Below are positions 29,179-36,068 of a DNA stretch of 46,492 nt, piece by piece; the stretch's first letter is position 1, and every line of letters starts with the position of its first letter. The stretch spans positions 1-46,492 of the forward strand of contig CAZPUR010000008.1 in the NCBI GenBank assembly GCA_964589815.1, written 5' to 3'. Source of the DNA: CAZPUR01 sp964589815. Lineage in GTDB: Bacteria > Patescibacteriota > Microgenomatia > UBA1400. The notes under the pieces were generated by a model. The model did not search any database, was not told where the DNA came from, and was given only the letters and a program-made list of their open reading frames with translations. A program made the position numbers and the translations under genes.

Positions 29179-29655
29179 TTAATTTTTTCCTTTCTTTGCT
29201 TTTTGTATTGCCTGTTCTTCTTCTTTGGAAAGCTGAAGGTCAATCGCTTTGCCTTTTTTAATAGTCTTGGCATAGAGTCGAGTTTGCCCTCGACTGTGAA
29301 GAGAACTTAAAACCAAACCATTATCTTCTCCATCTAATAAACCTAAACAAAAACTTTGGTCGCCGCCCGTATCAGAAAAAGGGTTAAAACGGACAAAACC
29401 TATTTTCTGAAAATGCTTTAAAGCTCCTTTTTGAGCTTTACCAAAATCTTCACTCAAACTACCAAGGTCTCCACCTTGACTCTCCACCTTTTTTAAAATC
29501 TCTTCTAGGATCGATTTGAGGTCGCCTTTTTTAACTCGAGAAATCAGGAAACGATAATGCCTGACCGTCTTGATTAAAATGAAAGTTAAGAATCCAAGCC
29601 AGATAAAAATAAAAATCAAAAATGCTGGTGAATTAAGAACTTGATTGAGTAACAT
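29179..29655 (-). CDS. DUF4446 family protein
   Basis: 158 residues. One N-terminal membrane segment (about 10-30) is followed by a basic helix and the DUF4446 domain with FVRFNPFSDTGGDQSFCLGL, then LLDGEDNGLVLSSLHSRGQT and RLYAKTIKKG. These blocks are strongly conserved in the family; function is unknown. It lies one base upstream of the DUF3048 gene and is probably co-transcribed. A promoter-like TTGACA-N18-TAAAAT precedes it, with a 7-3-7 hairpin in the leader. Confidence 0.92.
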   Translation of the reverse strand: MLLNQVLNSPAFLIFIFIWLGFLTFILIKTVRHYRFLISRVKKGDLKSILEEILKKVESQGGDLGSLSEDFGKAQKGALKHFQKIGFVRFNPFSDTGGDQSFCLGLLDGEDNGLVLSSLHSRGQTRLYAKTIKKGKAIDLQLSKEEEQAIQKAKKGKN

Positions 29656-29673
29656 CTGTGTTCTTTTTATTGT

Positions 29674-29690
29674 ATCACGTCTAACGTGAT
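29674..29690. repeat. 7-3-7 palindrome in the DUF4446 leader
   Basis: ATCACGT (29674-29680) and ACGTGAT (29684-29690) around CTA. The layout and sequence are close to the palindrome GTCACGT-TTA-GCGTGAC in RNase P RNA at 41918-41934. It would form a stem near the 5' end of the DUF4446 message. Confidence 0.5.
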
Positions 29691-29737
29691 TTTAGAAAGT
29701 TTACCTAGGCTTTGTCAATATATGATATCATAAACTC

Positions 29738-30025
29738 ATGTCAAGGAAAAAAAGAAGAACCAGAGAGCAAAAAATTATTGCTAAGTTAAGGCGGGAATTG
29801 GAACAAACGCAAAACCTGTCAAAAAAAGCTGAAGTCAAAATTCCGAATAAAAAACCAACAACACTGAAAACACAGAATCCGCCAGCTGGCGGAGCTGAGA
29901 AATCTGAAGAAACACTTTTTTCTTATGACCCGAAGTTAATTAAAAAAAGTTTAGTCAAAACCCTGCTTATTAGTTTTATTTTTATCCTCATCATTATCAT
30001 CCTTAGATTGGTTATTTTAAAGTAG
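29738..30025 (+). CDS. Small C-terminally anchored membrane protein (95 aa)
   Basis: Not recognised. The N-terminus is highly basic (MSRKKRRTREQKIIAKLRRE), the middle is polar, and there is one hydrophobic segment at the C-terminus (about 73-93, TLLISFIFILIIIILRLVIL). A tail-anchored topology with the bulk in the cytoplasm is likely. A TCCGCC palindrome encodes NPPAGG in the spacer. TATCAT at 29726-29731 sits six bases before the ATG, another leaderless-type start. It converges on the M29 gene with a 9-base overlap. Confidence 0.65.
   Translation: MSRKKRRTREQKIIAKLRRELEQTQNLSKKAEVKIPNKKPTTLKTQNPPAGGAEKSEETLFSYDPKLIKKSLVKTLLISFIFILIIIILRLVILK
29878..29893. repeat. Perfect 16-bp palindrome TCCGCCAGCTGGCGGA in a coding region
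   Basis: Lies in the gene for the 95-residue membrane protein and encodes PPAGG. The same 16 bases recur at 36899-36914 in the MEMO1-AMMECR1 gene. Confidence 0.8.
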
Positions 30026-31090
30026 CTTTCCATTTTGAAGTATGACTTTGCCATCGATAATTACTTTTGAGCCTTTTTTTCTCATATCTTTAACCAAATC
30101 CCAGTGAATAGCTGATCTATTTATACCCCCACCTTCTTTTTCTTCAAAAGCCTTGCCTAAAGCTAAATGGATGGTGCCGCCGATTTTTTCATCAAACAGG
30201 GTGTTCAGCATAAAACGTTGAATGTTGTAATTGGCGCCAAAGGCGAATTCGCCTGGCCGGCAGGCGCCAGCATCAGTTTTAAGTGCTTTTTGCAAATAAT
30301 CTTCATTATATGAAGCAGAAGCTTTTACTACCTTGCCTTTTTTAAACTCTAAATGAATATCTCTAACTTCTTTACCAAAACGAAGAGAAGGAAAGTCAAA
30401 ATATATTTCTCCCTCCATGGTGCCGTCTAAAGGAGCACAATAAACTTCACCGTCCGGCATATTATATTTACCGTCGCAAACTTTAGCCAGCCGGCCTTTT
30501 AAAGAAAAAGAAAGATTAGTTTTCTCACCGATGACCTCGACTTTTCGAGCATTATCCATAATTTTTTTTATTTTATCTAATTGGCCGCCGATTTTGGACC
30601 AATCCTGAAGACAGGATTTAAAATAAAAGTCTTCAAGTTCTTCCAAAGACATTTGGGCAGTTTGGGCCATTGATTCGGTCGGATAATAAGTTATCACCCA
30701 AGGTTTTTTTAAAATTTTATCCATTACCTGCCTCATTACCTTTTGTCTTAAAAGCAGTTTTTCTGACTTAATATTAGACAAAGCTCTTTCATTTTTGGCC
30801 GCCCTGACGCCAATATATTTATCCAGCCATTCAACCGTAAAATCAAAGACTTCCGGTTTGGCAGTCAGCTGTTTTTTGTTGGCATTTTTGAAAAAAAAGT
30901 AAGATAAGTCTTCGGCACCTAAAAGTAAATAAGGATAAGCTTTTTTTAATAAAGTTAATTTGTAAATTTCTTGGGCCAAAGGCAAACCTAAAGGATCGCT
31001 AGATTCAATCAAAACTTTGTCTTCTTTTTTGATGGCTACCGAATAATCAACTAAAATTCTGGCTAATTTTTTGTTTCTGGAATCAATCAT
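30017..31090 (-). CDS. Aminopeptidase, peptidase family M29
   Basis: 357-residue metallo-aminopeptidase of the thermophilic aminopeptidase (AmpS/PepS) family. The N-terminal block ARILVDYSVAIKKEDKVLIES is typical, and TYYPTESMAQTAQMSLEELE falls in the middle. The metal-binding C-terminal part has GEFAFGANYN, then HLALGKAFEEKEGGGINRSA and IHWDLVKDM. A GC-rich element writes GACRPG just before GEFAFGAN, where the family usually has a plain LGE-type sequence. Cytoplasmic peptide turnover is the expected role. Some members are slightly longer (about 400 residues). Confidence 0.92.
   Translation of the reverse strand: MIDSRNKKLARILVDYSVAIKKEDKVLIESSDPLGLPLAQEIYKLTLLKKAYPYLLLGAEDLSYFFFKNANKKQLTAKPEVFDFTVEWLDKYIGVRAAKNERALSNIKSEKLLLRQKVMRQVMDKILKKPWVITYYPTESMAQTAQMSLEELEDFYFKSCLQDWSKIGGQLDKIKKIMDNARKVEVIGEKTNLSFSLKGRLAKVCDGKYNMPDGEVYCAPLDGTMEGEIYFDFPSLRFGKEVRDIHLEFKKGKVVKASASYNEDYLQKALKTDAGACRPGEFAFGANYNIQRFMLNTLFDEKIGGTIHLALGKAFEEKEGGGINRSAIHWDLVKDMRKKGSKVIIDGKVILQNGKLL
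30251..30265. repeat. GC-rich palindromic element in the M29 gene
   Basis: GCCTG and CAGGC arms around GCCGG encode GACRPGE next to the catalytic block. It is related in style to the GGCC palindrome in recJ. Confidence 0.45.
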
Positions 31091-31119
31091 ATAAGGTAGT
31101 ATAGCATTTTTTAGCTATT

Positions 31120-31422
31120 TTATTCAGTTAGTTGGCAAGAAGTAGCCTGGTAAGAAATTCTGGGATTATAAAGCTTTAAAAAAGCTTGTTTTAAATCAGC
31201 TTTGATTAAATGGGGTGAAGAAACTCTGTTTTTTAATCTAACACTTCTGACTTGAAAATTTTGGTTCTGAGTTTCTAGAAAAATAAATATTTTCCCCACT
31301 CGGCAGTTAGCTCTCTGAGCTTTTTTAAAAGCAGATTTAAGATTGCTCATTAAACCTGCCCATAAAAATTGAGAGTCATTAGTTGAAGGGTAAAAATTTT
31401 GATTCTGAGAAATAGTTTCCAT
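31120..31422 (-). CDS. Small protein coupled to lexA, possibly a Y-family polymerase little-finger remnant
   Basis: 100 residues. No firm family. The second half (VRSVRLKNRVSSPHLIKADL, then KQAFLKLYNPRISYQATSCQ) resembles the little-finger domain of UmuC/DinB polymerases, which ends in a similar aromatic YxATxVxL strand. The palm, thumb and fingers are absent. The ATG overlaps the lexA-like stop (TAATG), so it is translated with the repressor. A stand-alone little finger beside a LexA/UmuD-like peptidase would make sense as a translesion accessory. The assignment is inference. Confidence 0.55.
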   Translation of the reverse strand: METISQNQNFYPSTNDSQFLWAGLMSNLKSAFKKAQRANCRVGKIFIFLETQNQNFQVRSVRLKNRVSSPHLIKADLKQAFLKLYNPRISYQATSCQLTE

Positions 31423-31982
31423 TATATTTTTCTCACCACTCCTTTAACCACACCAAAAATTTGTAAATCTTGGCGCGGATAAAAAGAAGGATATTTTTTA
31501 TTGGCTGATTGTAAGAAGATCCTTTTACCCTTTTTTTGAAAAATTTTTAAGGTCCATTCCTGATCAATTAAGGCCAAAACAATCTCTCCGTTTAAAGCCT
31601 GTTGTTTTCTTTCGATGACCACCAAGTCCGCTTCAAAAATACCTACGTCTTTTAAAGAATCACCGGAAACTTTGAGCAAAAAAGAATCATTGGGTTTCTC
31701 AACCAAATAGTCATCTAAGGACATAAAATCAATTACCTCATCAGCTGGTTGAGGAAAACCAGCTTTGACCAAACCTAAAACCGGCAGAGCAAAAAACTTT
31801 TTAGTGGGAGCCAGTTTGCCTTTAATCTTTTCCAATAAACCCAAATCTACCCATTTATTCACAATTTTAAAAATCGCGTTTTTGGAAGAAAGTTTAAACA
31901 TGGCCAACATTTCTGAATAAGAAGGTAGCCGGCGGAATTTTTTATAAAAATCTTTTAGTTTTTCTATCCTTGTGTCTTGCAT
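31422..31982 (-). CDS. LexA-like repressor with S24 self-cleaving peptidase domain
   Basis: 186 residues. An N-terminal winged-helix part (about 15-60, YSEMLAMFKLSSKNAIFKIV) is followed by an S24 domain. The predicted self-cleavage bond is Ala74-Gly75 in VLGLVKAGFP, the nucleophile Ser109 in VSGDSLKD and the general base Lys146 in WTLKIF. This is the full LexA layout. Its promoter (TTGACA-N17-TACTAT) contains a GTGAAC-N4-GTTTAC box between -35 and -10, fitting autoregulation. It is co-transcribed with the 100-residue gene. LexA itself, or a UmuD/phage-type relative, are both possible; the autoregulatory box favours LexA. Confidence 0.85.
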   Translation of the reverse strand: MQDTRIEKLKDFYKKFRRLPSYSEMLAMFKLSSKNAIFKIVNKWVDLGLLEKIKGKLAPTKKFFALPVLGLVKAGFPQPADEVIDFMSLDDYLVEKPNDSFLLKVSGDSLKDVGIFEADLVVIERKQQALNGEIVLALIDQEWTLKIFQKKGKRIFLQSANKKYPSFYPRQDLQIFGVVKGVVRKI

Positions 31983-31990
31983 ATAACTCT

Positions 31991-32019
31991 ATAGTAAACA
32001 ATCGTTCACCCAGTGTCAA
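31991..32019 (-). promoter_or_regulatory. lexA-like promoter TTGACA-N17-TACTAT
   Basis: Minus-strand TTGACA at 32019-32014 and TACTAT at 31996-31991, spacing 17. The ATG at 31982 follows the -10 by eight bases, so the message is leaderless or almost so. Confidence 0.75.
31994..32009. promoter_or_regulatory. SOS-like box GTGAAC-GATT-GTTTAC
   Basis: Near-perfect inverted repeat (GTRAAC-N4-GTTYAC) between the -35 and -10 of the lexA-like promoter. It resembles the Gram-positive SOS box (CGAACN4GTTCG). Bound repressor would block RNA polymerase. Confidence 0.6.
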
Positions 32020-32041
32020 GGGCCAATTTTAAAATTGGCCC
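32020..32041. repeat. Perfect 22-bp palindrome
   Basis: GGGCCAATTTT followed directly by its complement AAAATTGGCCC. It lies just upstream of the lexA-like -35 element and next to a longer inverted repeat. Confidence 0.7.
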
Positions 32042-32044
32042 GCA

Positions 32045-32115
32045 GACCCCGTTGATTTTATGGCAGTGATACCGGCTAATGACCGTGTGAACGCGCCATA
32101 AAATCTTAGCGGGGT
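32045..32115. repeat. Imperfect long inverted repeat, candidate structured element
   Basis: GACCCCG (32045-32051) with CGGGGTC (32109-32115), and ATTTTATGGC (32055-32064) with GCCATAAAAT (32095-32104), form a broken stem around a 30-base loop. Internal loops of 3 and 4 bases lie between the stem parts. Its origin is unknown: MITE-like element or structured RNA. No promoter or U-run frames it. Confidence 0.5.
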
Positions 32116-32180
32116 CAACTAGCAATCTTTGTATCAAAACAAGTCAATTTTGGGGAAAGTTTTATCTCAAATTAAGCAAG

Positions 32181-32420
32181 CTACCATCGACGAAGTGGTT
32201 TTCCTGGAACAATTTCCTGTTGCACGCCATTTATAGTTACGGTTCCTATTGACCGCTGCTCTTCTGGCTCGGTCAGTCTATCGGCTCTCGCCGCTGAAAT
32301 GACAATCCATTTCTCTTCGTCAGTAAGCCGTACTTTATCTAATTCAACTTGCTGTTCAGGAGTAAGTCTTACTTGAGTTAATTCAATTTCTGGCCCTTGA
32401 TTTATATTAGATTCTGCCAT
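32181..32420 (-). CDS. Small hypothetical protein (79 aa)
   Basis: Not recognised. 79 residues with a repeated pattern in the first half, IELTQVRLTPEQQVELDKV then RLTDEEKWIVIS, and a C-terminal TVTINGVQQEIVPGKPLRRW. It is soluble and acidic, without cysteines. Coding status is well supported by the consensus promoter TTGACA-N17-TACTAT placed six bases before the ATG. Nothing in the neighbourhood suggests its role. Confidence 0.65.
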   Translation of the reverse strand: MAESNINQGPEIELTQVRLTPEQQVELDKVRLTDEEKWIVISAARADRLTEPEEQRSIGTVTINGVQQEIVPGKPLRRW

Positions 32421-32426
32421 AATTTT

Positions 32427-32455
32427 ATAGTAAATGATGTGTAGCCGCGTGTCAA
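32427..32455 (-). promoter_or_regulatory. Promoter TTGACA-N17-TACTAT of the 79-residue gene
   Basis: Minus-strand TTGACA (32455-32450) and TACTAT (32432-32427), spacing 17. The ATG at 32420 starts six bases after the -10. It has the same hexamers as the glycosidase and lexA-like promoters. Confidence 0.75.
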
Positions 32456-32465
32456 TGATTAAGAT

Positions 32466-33467
32466 TTACCACCTAAGGAACTCATGGCCGAGCGGTGAAA
32501 GCTCACCAGTATCCCAATCTATAAGGGAAGTGTTGCACTCTAGTGGAGGTGACCAGGGTTCTTCACCTGTATAGGAAGTCATAAAGTGGGCAGCTCTTTT
32601 GTCTTTTTCAGCTTCTGGACTGGTACTTAACCACTCAAACATGCTGTTCATAAATTCAACACTGGCGTTCATTCCTCCTTCCCAGCAAGGCAAATAGGCA
32701 AATTCGGTCAACCAAACATCCTTTATTCCATGGGCCTCAGCCCACTCGTTAGCTTCTATGATAGCGGTGCGGCAGTCTTCAAATGTGCCATAAGCATGAA
32801 TGCCGAGAGCATCTATCCGGGGAGGCCGGTCCTGCCCTTCTTCGCTATGCTCTTCAATGAAGAGCCCATACCACTCATTCAACCAATTAAAAGCCCTACT
32901 CCTATAATCACATTCGCCAAAGCAAAGAAGGACGTTTGGGCCAACCAGTTTTAAATTAGGATATGCTTGTTCTGCCTGCCACCAGAAACCAACTCCCTCG
33001 CTTGGAGAAATATTCAGTTGAGCAGGGTCTGCTGGTTCATTAGCGATCAAAATACAATCGCTATTGCCTCCTAATGGCAACCCTACATGACCAAGCCCCC
33101 AATTCATAGGAACATGATCTATTCCCAGTCCCGGACAAACCTGGACGCCCGGACCCCAAACGTAATTCCATTTGGGCTTTAAGATTGCCAGGTGGGAACA
33201 ATTCCCTCCTCCTACGCCTTTACCTGGCCAAACAGGATGGTAATCTCTCTCAACTATGGGCAGATAATATGTCTTTTCCTCTAATGGTTCTGATGGTATT
33301 TCTAATGGCTCTAATGGTATTTCATCTAGCCCTGGTGTTGGCTCTACTGGTTTTTTATCGCTGGCCGCGGCTCGAAGAAAACCCATCCTATCCATCAATG
33401 CCAGCGCCCCCAGCGCCACCAGTCCCTGCGTCGACCTTTTTAGAAAATCTCTCCTGGACTCTTTCAT
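32466..33467 (-). CDS. Tat-exported glycoside hydrolase, GH128/Asl1-like
   Basis: 333 residues. The N-terminus ESRRDFLKRSTQGLVALGAL (3-22) is a twin-arginine signal. After a Pro/Glu-rich spacer (about 40-65) comes a TIM-barrel domain of the glycosyl hydrolase catalytic core type (Asl1/GH128-like). WNYVWGPG is at about 100-107, LIANEPADP with acid/base Glu144, LGIHAYGTFEDC at about 221-232, and VWLTEFAYLPCW with nucleophile Glu255. Family members cleave beta-1,3-glucans or related polymers. AAGGA before the ATG supports the start. Tat components are not in this window. Confidence 0.85.
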   Translation of the reverse strand: MKESRRDFLKRSTQGLVALGALALMDRMGFLRAAASDKKPVEPTPGLDEIPLEPLEIPSEPLEEKTYYLPIVERDYHPVWPGKGVGGGNCSHLAILKPKWNYVWGPGVQVCPGLGIDHVPMNWGLGHVGLPLGGNSDCILIANEPADPAQLNISPSEGVGFWWQAEQAYPNLKLVGPNVLLCFGECDYRSRAFNWLNEWYGLFIEEHSEEGQDRPPRIDALGIHAYGTFEDCRTAIIEANEWAEAHGIKDVWLTEFAYLPCWEGGMNASVEFMNSMFEWLSTSPEAEKDKRAAHFMTSYTGEEPWSPPLECNTSLIDWDTGELSPLGHEFLRW

Positions 33468-33574
33468 TTTTTCCTTTTTTCTTTTTAACCTATATTGTGA
33501 AACTATATCATAAAATAAAATAAATTTCTAGATCCATTTGCTTTTTTAGATTGATTTATTAGATAATATTTTTG

Positions 33575-34507
33575 GTGAAAAAAAAATTTTTTTTCCTAAT
33601 TATTTTTCTAATTTTAATTTCATTTCTTAGCTCTCCGGCTATCTTTTTCCGGGTTTTCCCCCAGGCTTTGATCTCTTCCCGCCGTCTTGGTTTTTTCTCT
33701 CCGGGCTGGATAAAAGAAAAGGGTAATTTGCTGCCCGAAAGAAAGGTTTTAGGCATAGAAGATTTATCCGTCTACCCGTCTTCCTATCCCTTCACTTTCA
33801 AACAAGCTCCACTCTTAAGTTCTCAAGCCTGCCAAAGACAGCTTTCTTCTTGGTTAATCAATCAAAAAGGCATTTGGGGAGTGGTGGTTTATGACCTGGT
33901 TCAAAAAGAAAAGTTTTCTTTTAGGGGCGAACAGAAATTTCATGCCGCTTCCGTGATGAAACTGGCGACGGCAGTTTCTGTTTTTAATTGGATAGAAGAA
34001 AATAATGAAGAGCTCGAAAGCATAATTTGGGGCGCCAGCCTAGAACAAAGATTAACTCTTTTAATTAATAAAAGTGACAATTACCAATGGGCTGATTTAG
34101 AAAGCCTGGTTTCTTTGGCTAGGACCCAGAAAATTTTAGAAGAAAATGGTCTTCTTAATTCTGACATTTACACTAACACGATGACGGCCGAGGATGTTTT
34201 TTTGCTTCTGAAAAAAATTTATGAAGAAGAATTAATACAAAAAGAGCATCGAAATTTTTTATTCAAAATTATGCAAAACACCATTAATGAAAGCAGAATT
34301 CCGGCGGCCGTACCTGAAGAAATCGCCGTAGTCCATAAATATGGCACTTGGCAGTCTAATATCCATGATGCCGCTATTGTTTTTTATCAAAGTCCTTATA
34401 TTCTAGTGGTTTTAACGAACGCTACTCCCCAAGCGGAAACAAGAATTGCTGATTTTTCTGCTCAAGTTTACCAAATTTTTTCTCAAAGAAAATGCTGGCT
34501 AAAGTAA
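33575..34507 (+). CDS. Exported class A beta-lactamase-fold serine hydrolase
   Basis: About 310 residues with an N-terminal signal or anchor (about 5-28). It has the beta-lactamase2/class A fold: SVMK with nucleophile Ser127 and Lys130 (numbering from a TTG one codon upstream), and SDN at 168-170. The third motif is KYG (HKYGTW, 256-258) where KTG or KSG is usual. An omega-loop Glu was not identified. Such proteins in CPR are often cell-wall hydrolase-like rather than drug resistance enzymes. The GTG at 33575 follows GATAAT (33562-33567) by seven bases, favouring a leaderless GTG start. It overlaps comM by 16 bases. Confidence 0.8.
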   Translation: MKKKFFFLIIFLILISFLSSPAIFFRVFPQALISSRRLGFFSPGWIKEKGNLLPERKVLGIEDLSVYPSSYPFTFKQAPLLSSQACQRQLSSWLINQKGIWGVVVYDLVQKEKFSFRGEQKFHAASVMKLATAVSVFNWIEENNEELESIIWGASLEQRLTLLINKSDNYQWADLESLVSLARTQKILEENGLLNSDIYTNTMTAEDVFLLLKKIYEEELIQKEHRNFLFKIMQNTINESRIPAAVPEEIAVVHKYGTWQSNIHDAAIVFYQSPYILVVLTNATPQAETRIADFSAQVYQIFSQRKCWLK

Positions 34508-36033
34508 TTTCCGGAGCCACCATCGGTTTGGCAAGCGTCTTGGTGGAAGTGGAAGTAGATATTACCAATAAAGGTTTACCCACTTTTAAAATCGTGGGTT
34601 TACCGGATAAAGCGATTGAAGAAGCTAAAGAAAGGGTTCGGAGCGCGATTAAAAATTCGGGCCTTGAATTTCCCCGTCACCGGATCACCATTAATTTAAC
34701 GCCGGCTGACCTCCCTAAAGAAGGGCCGGCTTATGATTTACCCATGGCTTTGGGTATTTTAATGGCTGACGGAAAATTAGGAGCTGATGTTTCTAAAGGT
34801 TTGATTTTAGGCGAGCTTTCTTTAGATGGCAGTCTGAGGCATACCAATGGCGTTTTACCCATGGCCTTGCTTGGCCGGGAAAAAAAATTTAATTCCATTT
34901 TTTTGCCCCAAATTAATGCTCAGGAAGCAGCGGTAGTAAAAGGTATTACTGTTTATCCAGTCAAGTCTTTGTTTCAATTAATTTGCCACTTAACCAAAAT
35001 CGAAGCAATTAAGCCTCAACCACATCTTTCTTTTAGTCAACTAAAAGAAAAGGAGGATTTTGATTTTGATATGAGTGAAATCACCGGTCAGGAAAATGCC
35101 AAAAGAGCTTTTGAAATTAGCGCCAGCGGCAATCATAATCTTTTTATGACCGGACCGCCCGGAGCCGGTAAAACCATGCTCGCCCGCACTCTACCTTCGA
35201 TTCTGCCGGAAATGACCGAAGAAGAAGCCCTGGCCGTAACTAAAATTTATTCTATTACCGGCAATATTCCCGCCAATGAATCGATTATTAAGAACCGGCC
35301 TTTCAGAAGTCCGCATCACACTACTTCGCGTATTGGCTTGATTGGCGGCGGCACCAAACCTACCCCTGGAGAAATTTCTTTAGCCCATCGGGGGGTTTTA
35401 TTTTTGGACGAATTCCCTGAATTTCCCCGTCATGTTTTGGAATCTTTACGTCAACCCATGGAAGACGGTTTGGTACAAATCTCAAGAGCTAAAGGAACAA
35501 TGGTTTTTCCTTCTAAGTTTTTGCTGATAGCCGCGGCTAATCCCTGCCCCTGTGGTTATCTGGGCAGCCAGAAAAAAGCCTGCACTTGTTTACCTGGACA
35601 AGTAACTAGATATCACCAAAGAATTTCCGGGCCGATTTTGGACAGAATTGACATGCACATTGCTGTCCCTGAAGTAGAAGTAAAGAAGTTAACTAAAAAC
35701 AAAAAATCAGGAGATTCAAGCCAAGCAATAAGAAAAAGGGTGCAGCAGGCTAGAAATAGGCAAATAAAAAGGTTTCGACCAAGGGCCGGTAAAACTCCAA
35801 TTTTTTCTAATAGTGAAATGAGCAATAGACAAGTAAAAAAATTCTGTCCTTTAAATTTAGCCTGTCAACAATTAATAAACCAAATTATGACAAAAATGAA
35901 TCTCTCTGCCCGGGCATATTTTCGGATAATTAAAGTCGCTCAAACGATTGCTGATTTGAGCGGAGATAAAAATATATTGCCTCAGCATTTAGCTGAAGCG
36001 GCCCAATACAGATTTAAAGAAGAGAGTTTATAA
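34492..36033 (+). CDS. comM: Mg-chelatase-like AAA+ protein ComM (YifB)
   Basis: 513-residue AAA+ helicase of the YifB/ComM family, which promotes branch migration during natural transformation. The N-terminal Lon-like domain (about 1-170) has VEVDITNKGLPTFKIVGLPD and RITINLTPADLPKEGPAYDL. Walker A is GPPGAGKTML (about 220-229), then FRSPHHTTS, LFLDEFPEF, a zinc-finger-like ANPCPCGYLG with a further ACTC, and DRIDMH. The end has the family sequence SARAYFRIIKVAQTIADL. It starts inside the preceding gene and is followed 35 bases later by the MEMO1 fusion. Confidence 0.95.
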   Translation: MLAKVISGATIGLASVLVEVEVDITNKGLPTFKIVGLPDKAIEEAKERVRSAIKNSGLEFPRHRITINLTPADLPKEGPAYDLPMALGILMADGKLGADVSKGLILGELSLDGSLRHTNGVLPMALLGREKKFNSIFLPQINAQEAAVVKGITVYPVKSLFQLICHLTKIEAIKPQPHLSFSQLKEKEDFDFDMSEITGQENAKRAFEISASGNHNLFMTGPPGAGKTMLARTLPSILPEMTEEEALAVTKIYSITGNIPANESIIKNRPFRSPHHTTSRIGLIGGGTKPTPGEISLAHRGVLFLDEFPEFPRHVLESLRQPMEDGLVQISRAKGTMVFPSKFLLIAAANPCPCGYLGSQKKACTCLPGQVTRYHQRISGPILDRIDMHIAVPEVEVKKLTKNKKSGDSSQAIRKRVQQARNRQIKRFRPRAGKTPIFSNSEMSNRQVKKFCPLNLACQQLINQIMTKMNLSARAYFRIIKVAQTIADLSGDKNILPQHLAEAAQYRFKEESL

Positions 36034-36044
36034 GAATTCCGGGG

Positions 36045-36056
36045 TATAATTATAAT
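36045..36056 (+). promoter_or_regulatory. Tandem TATAAT elements before the MEMO1-AMMECR1 gene
   Basis: TATAATTATAAT at 36045-36056 offers two -10 hexamers. The second would start transcription at about 36063, six bases before the ATG. GAGAG next to the start could act as a ribosome binding site for a longer transcript from comM. Confidence 0.45.
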
Positions 36057-36068
36057 TGAGAGTAAAAA

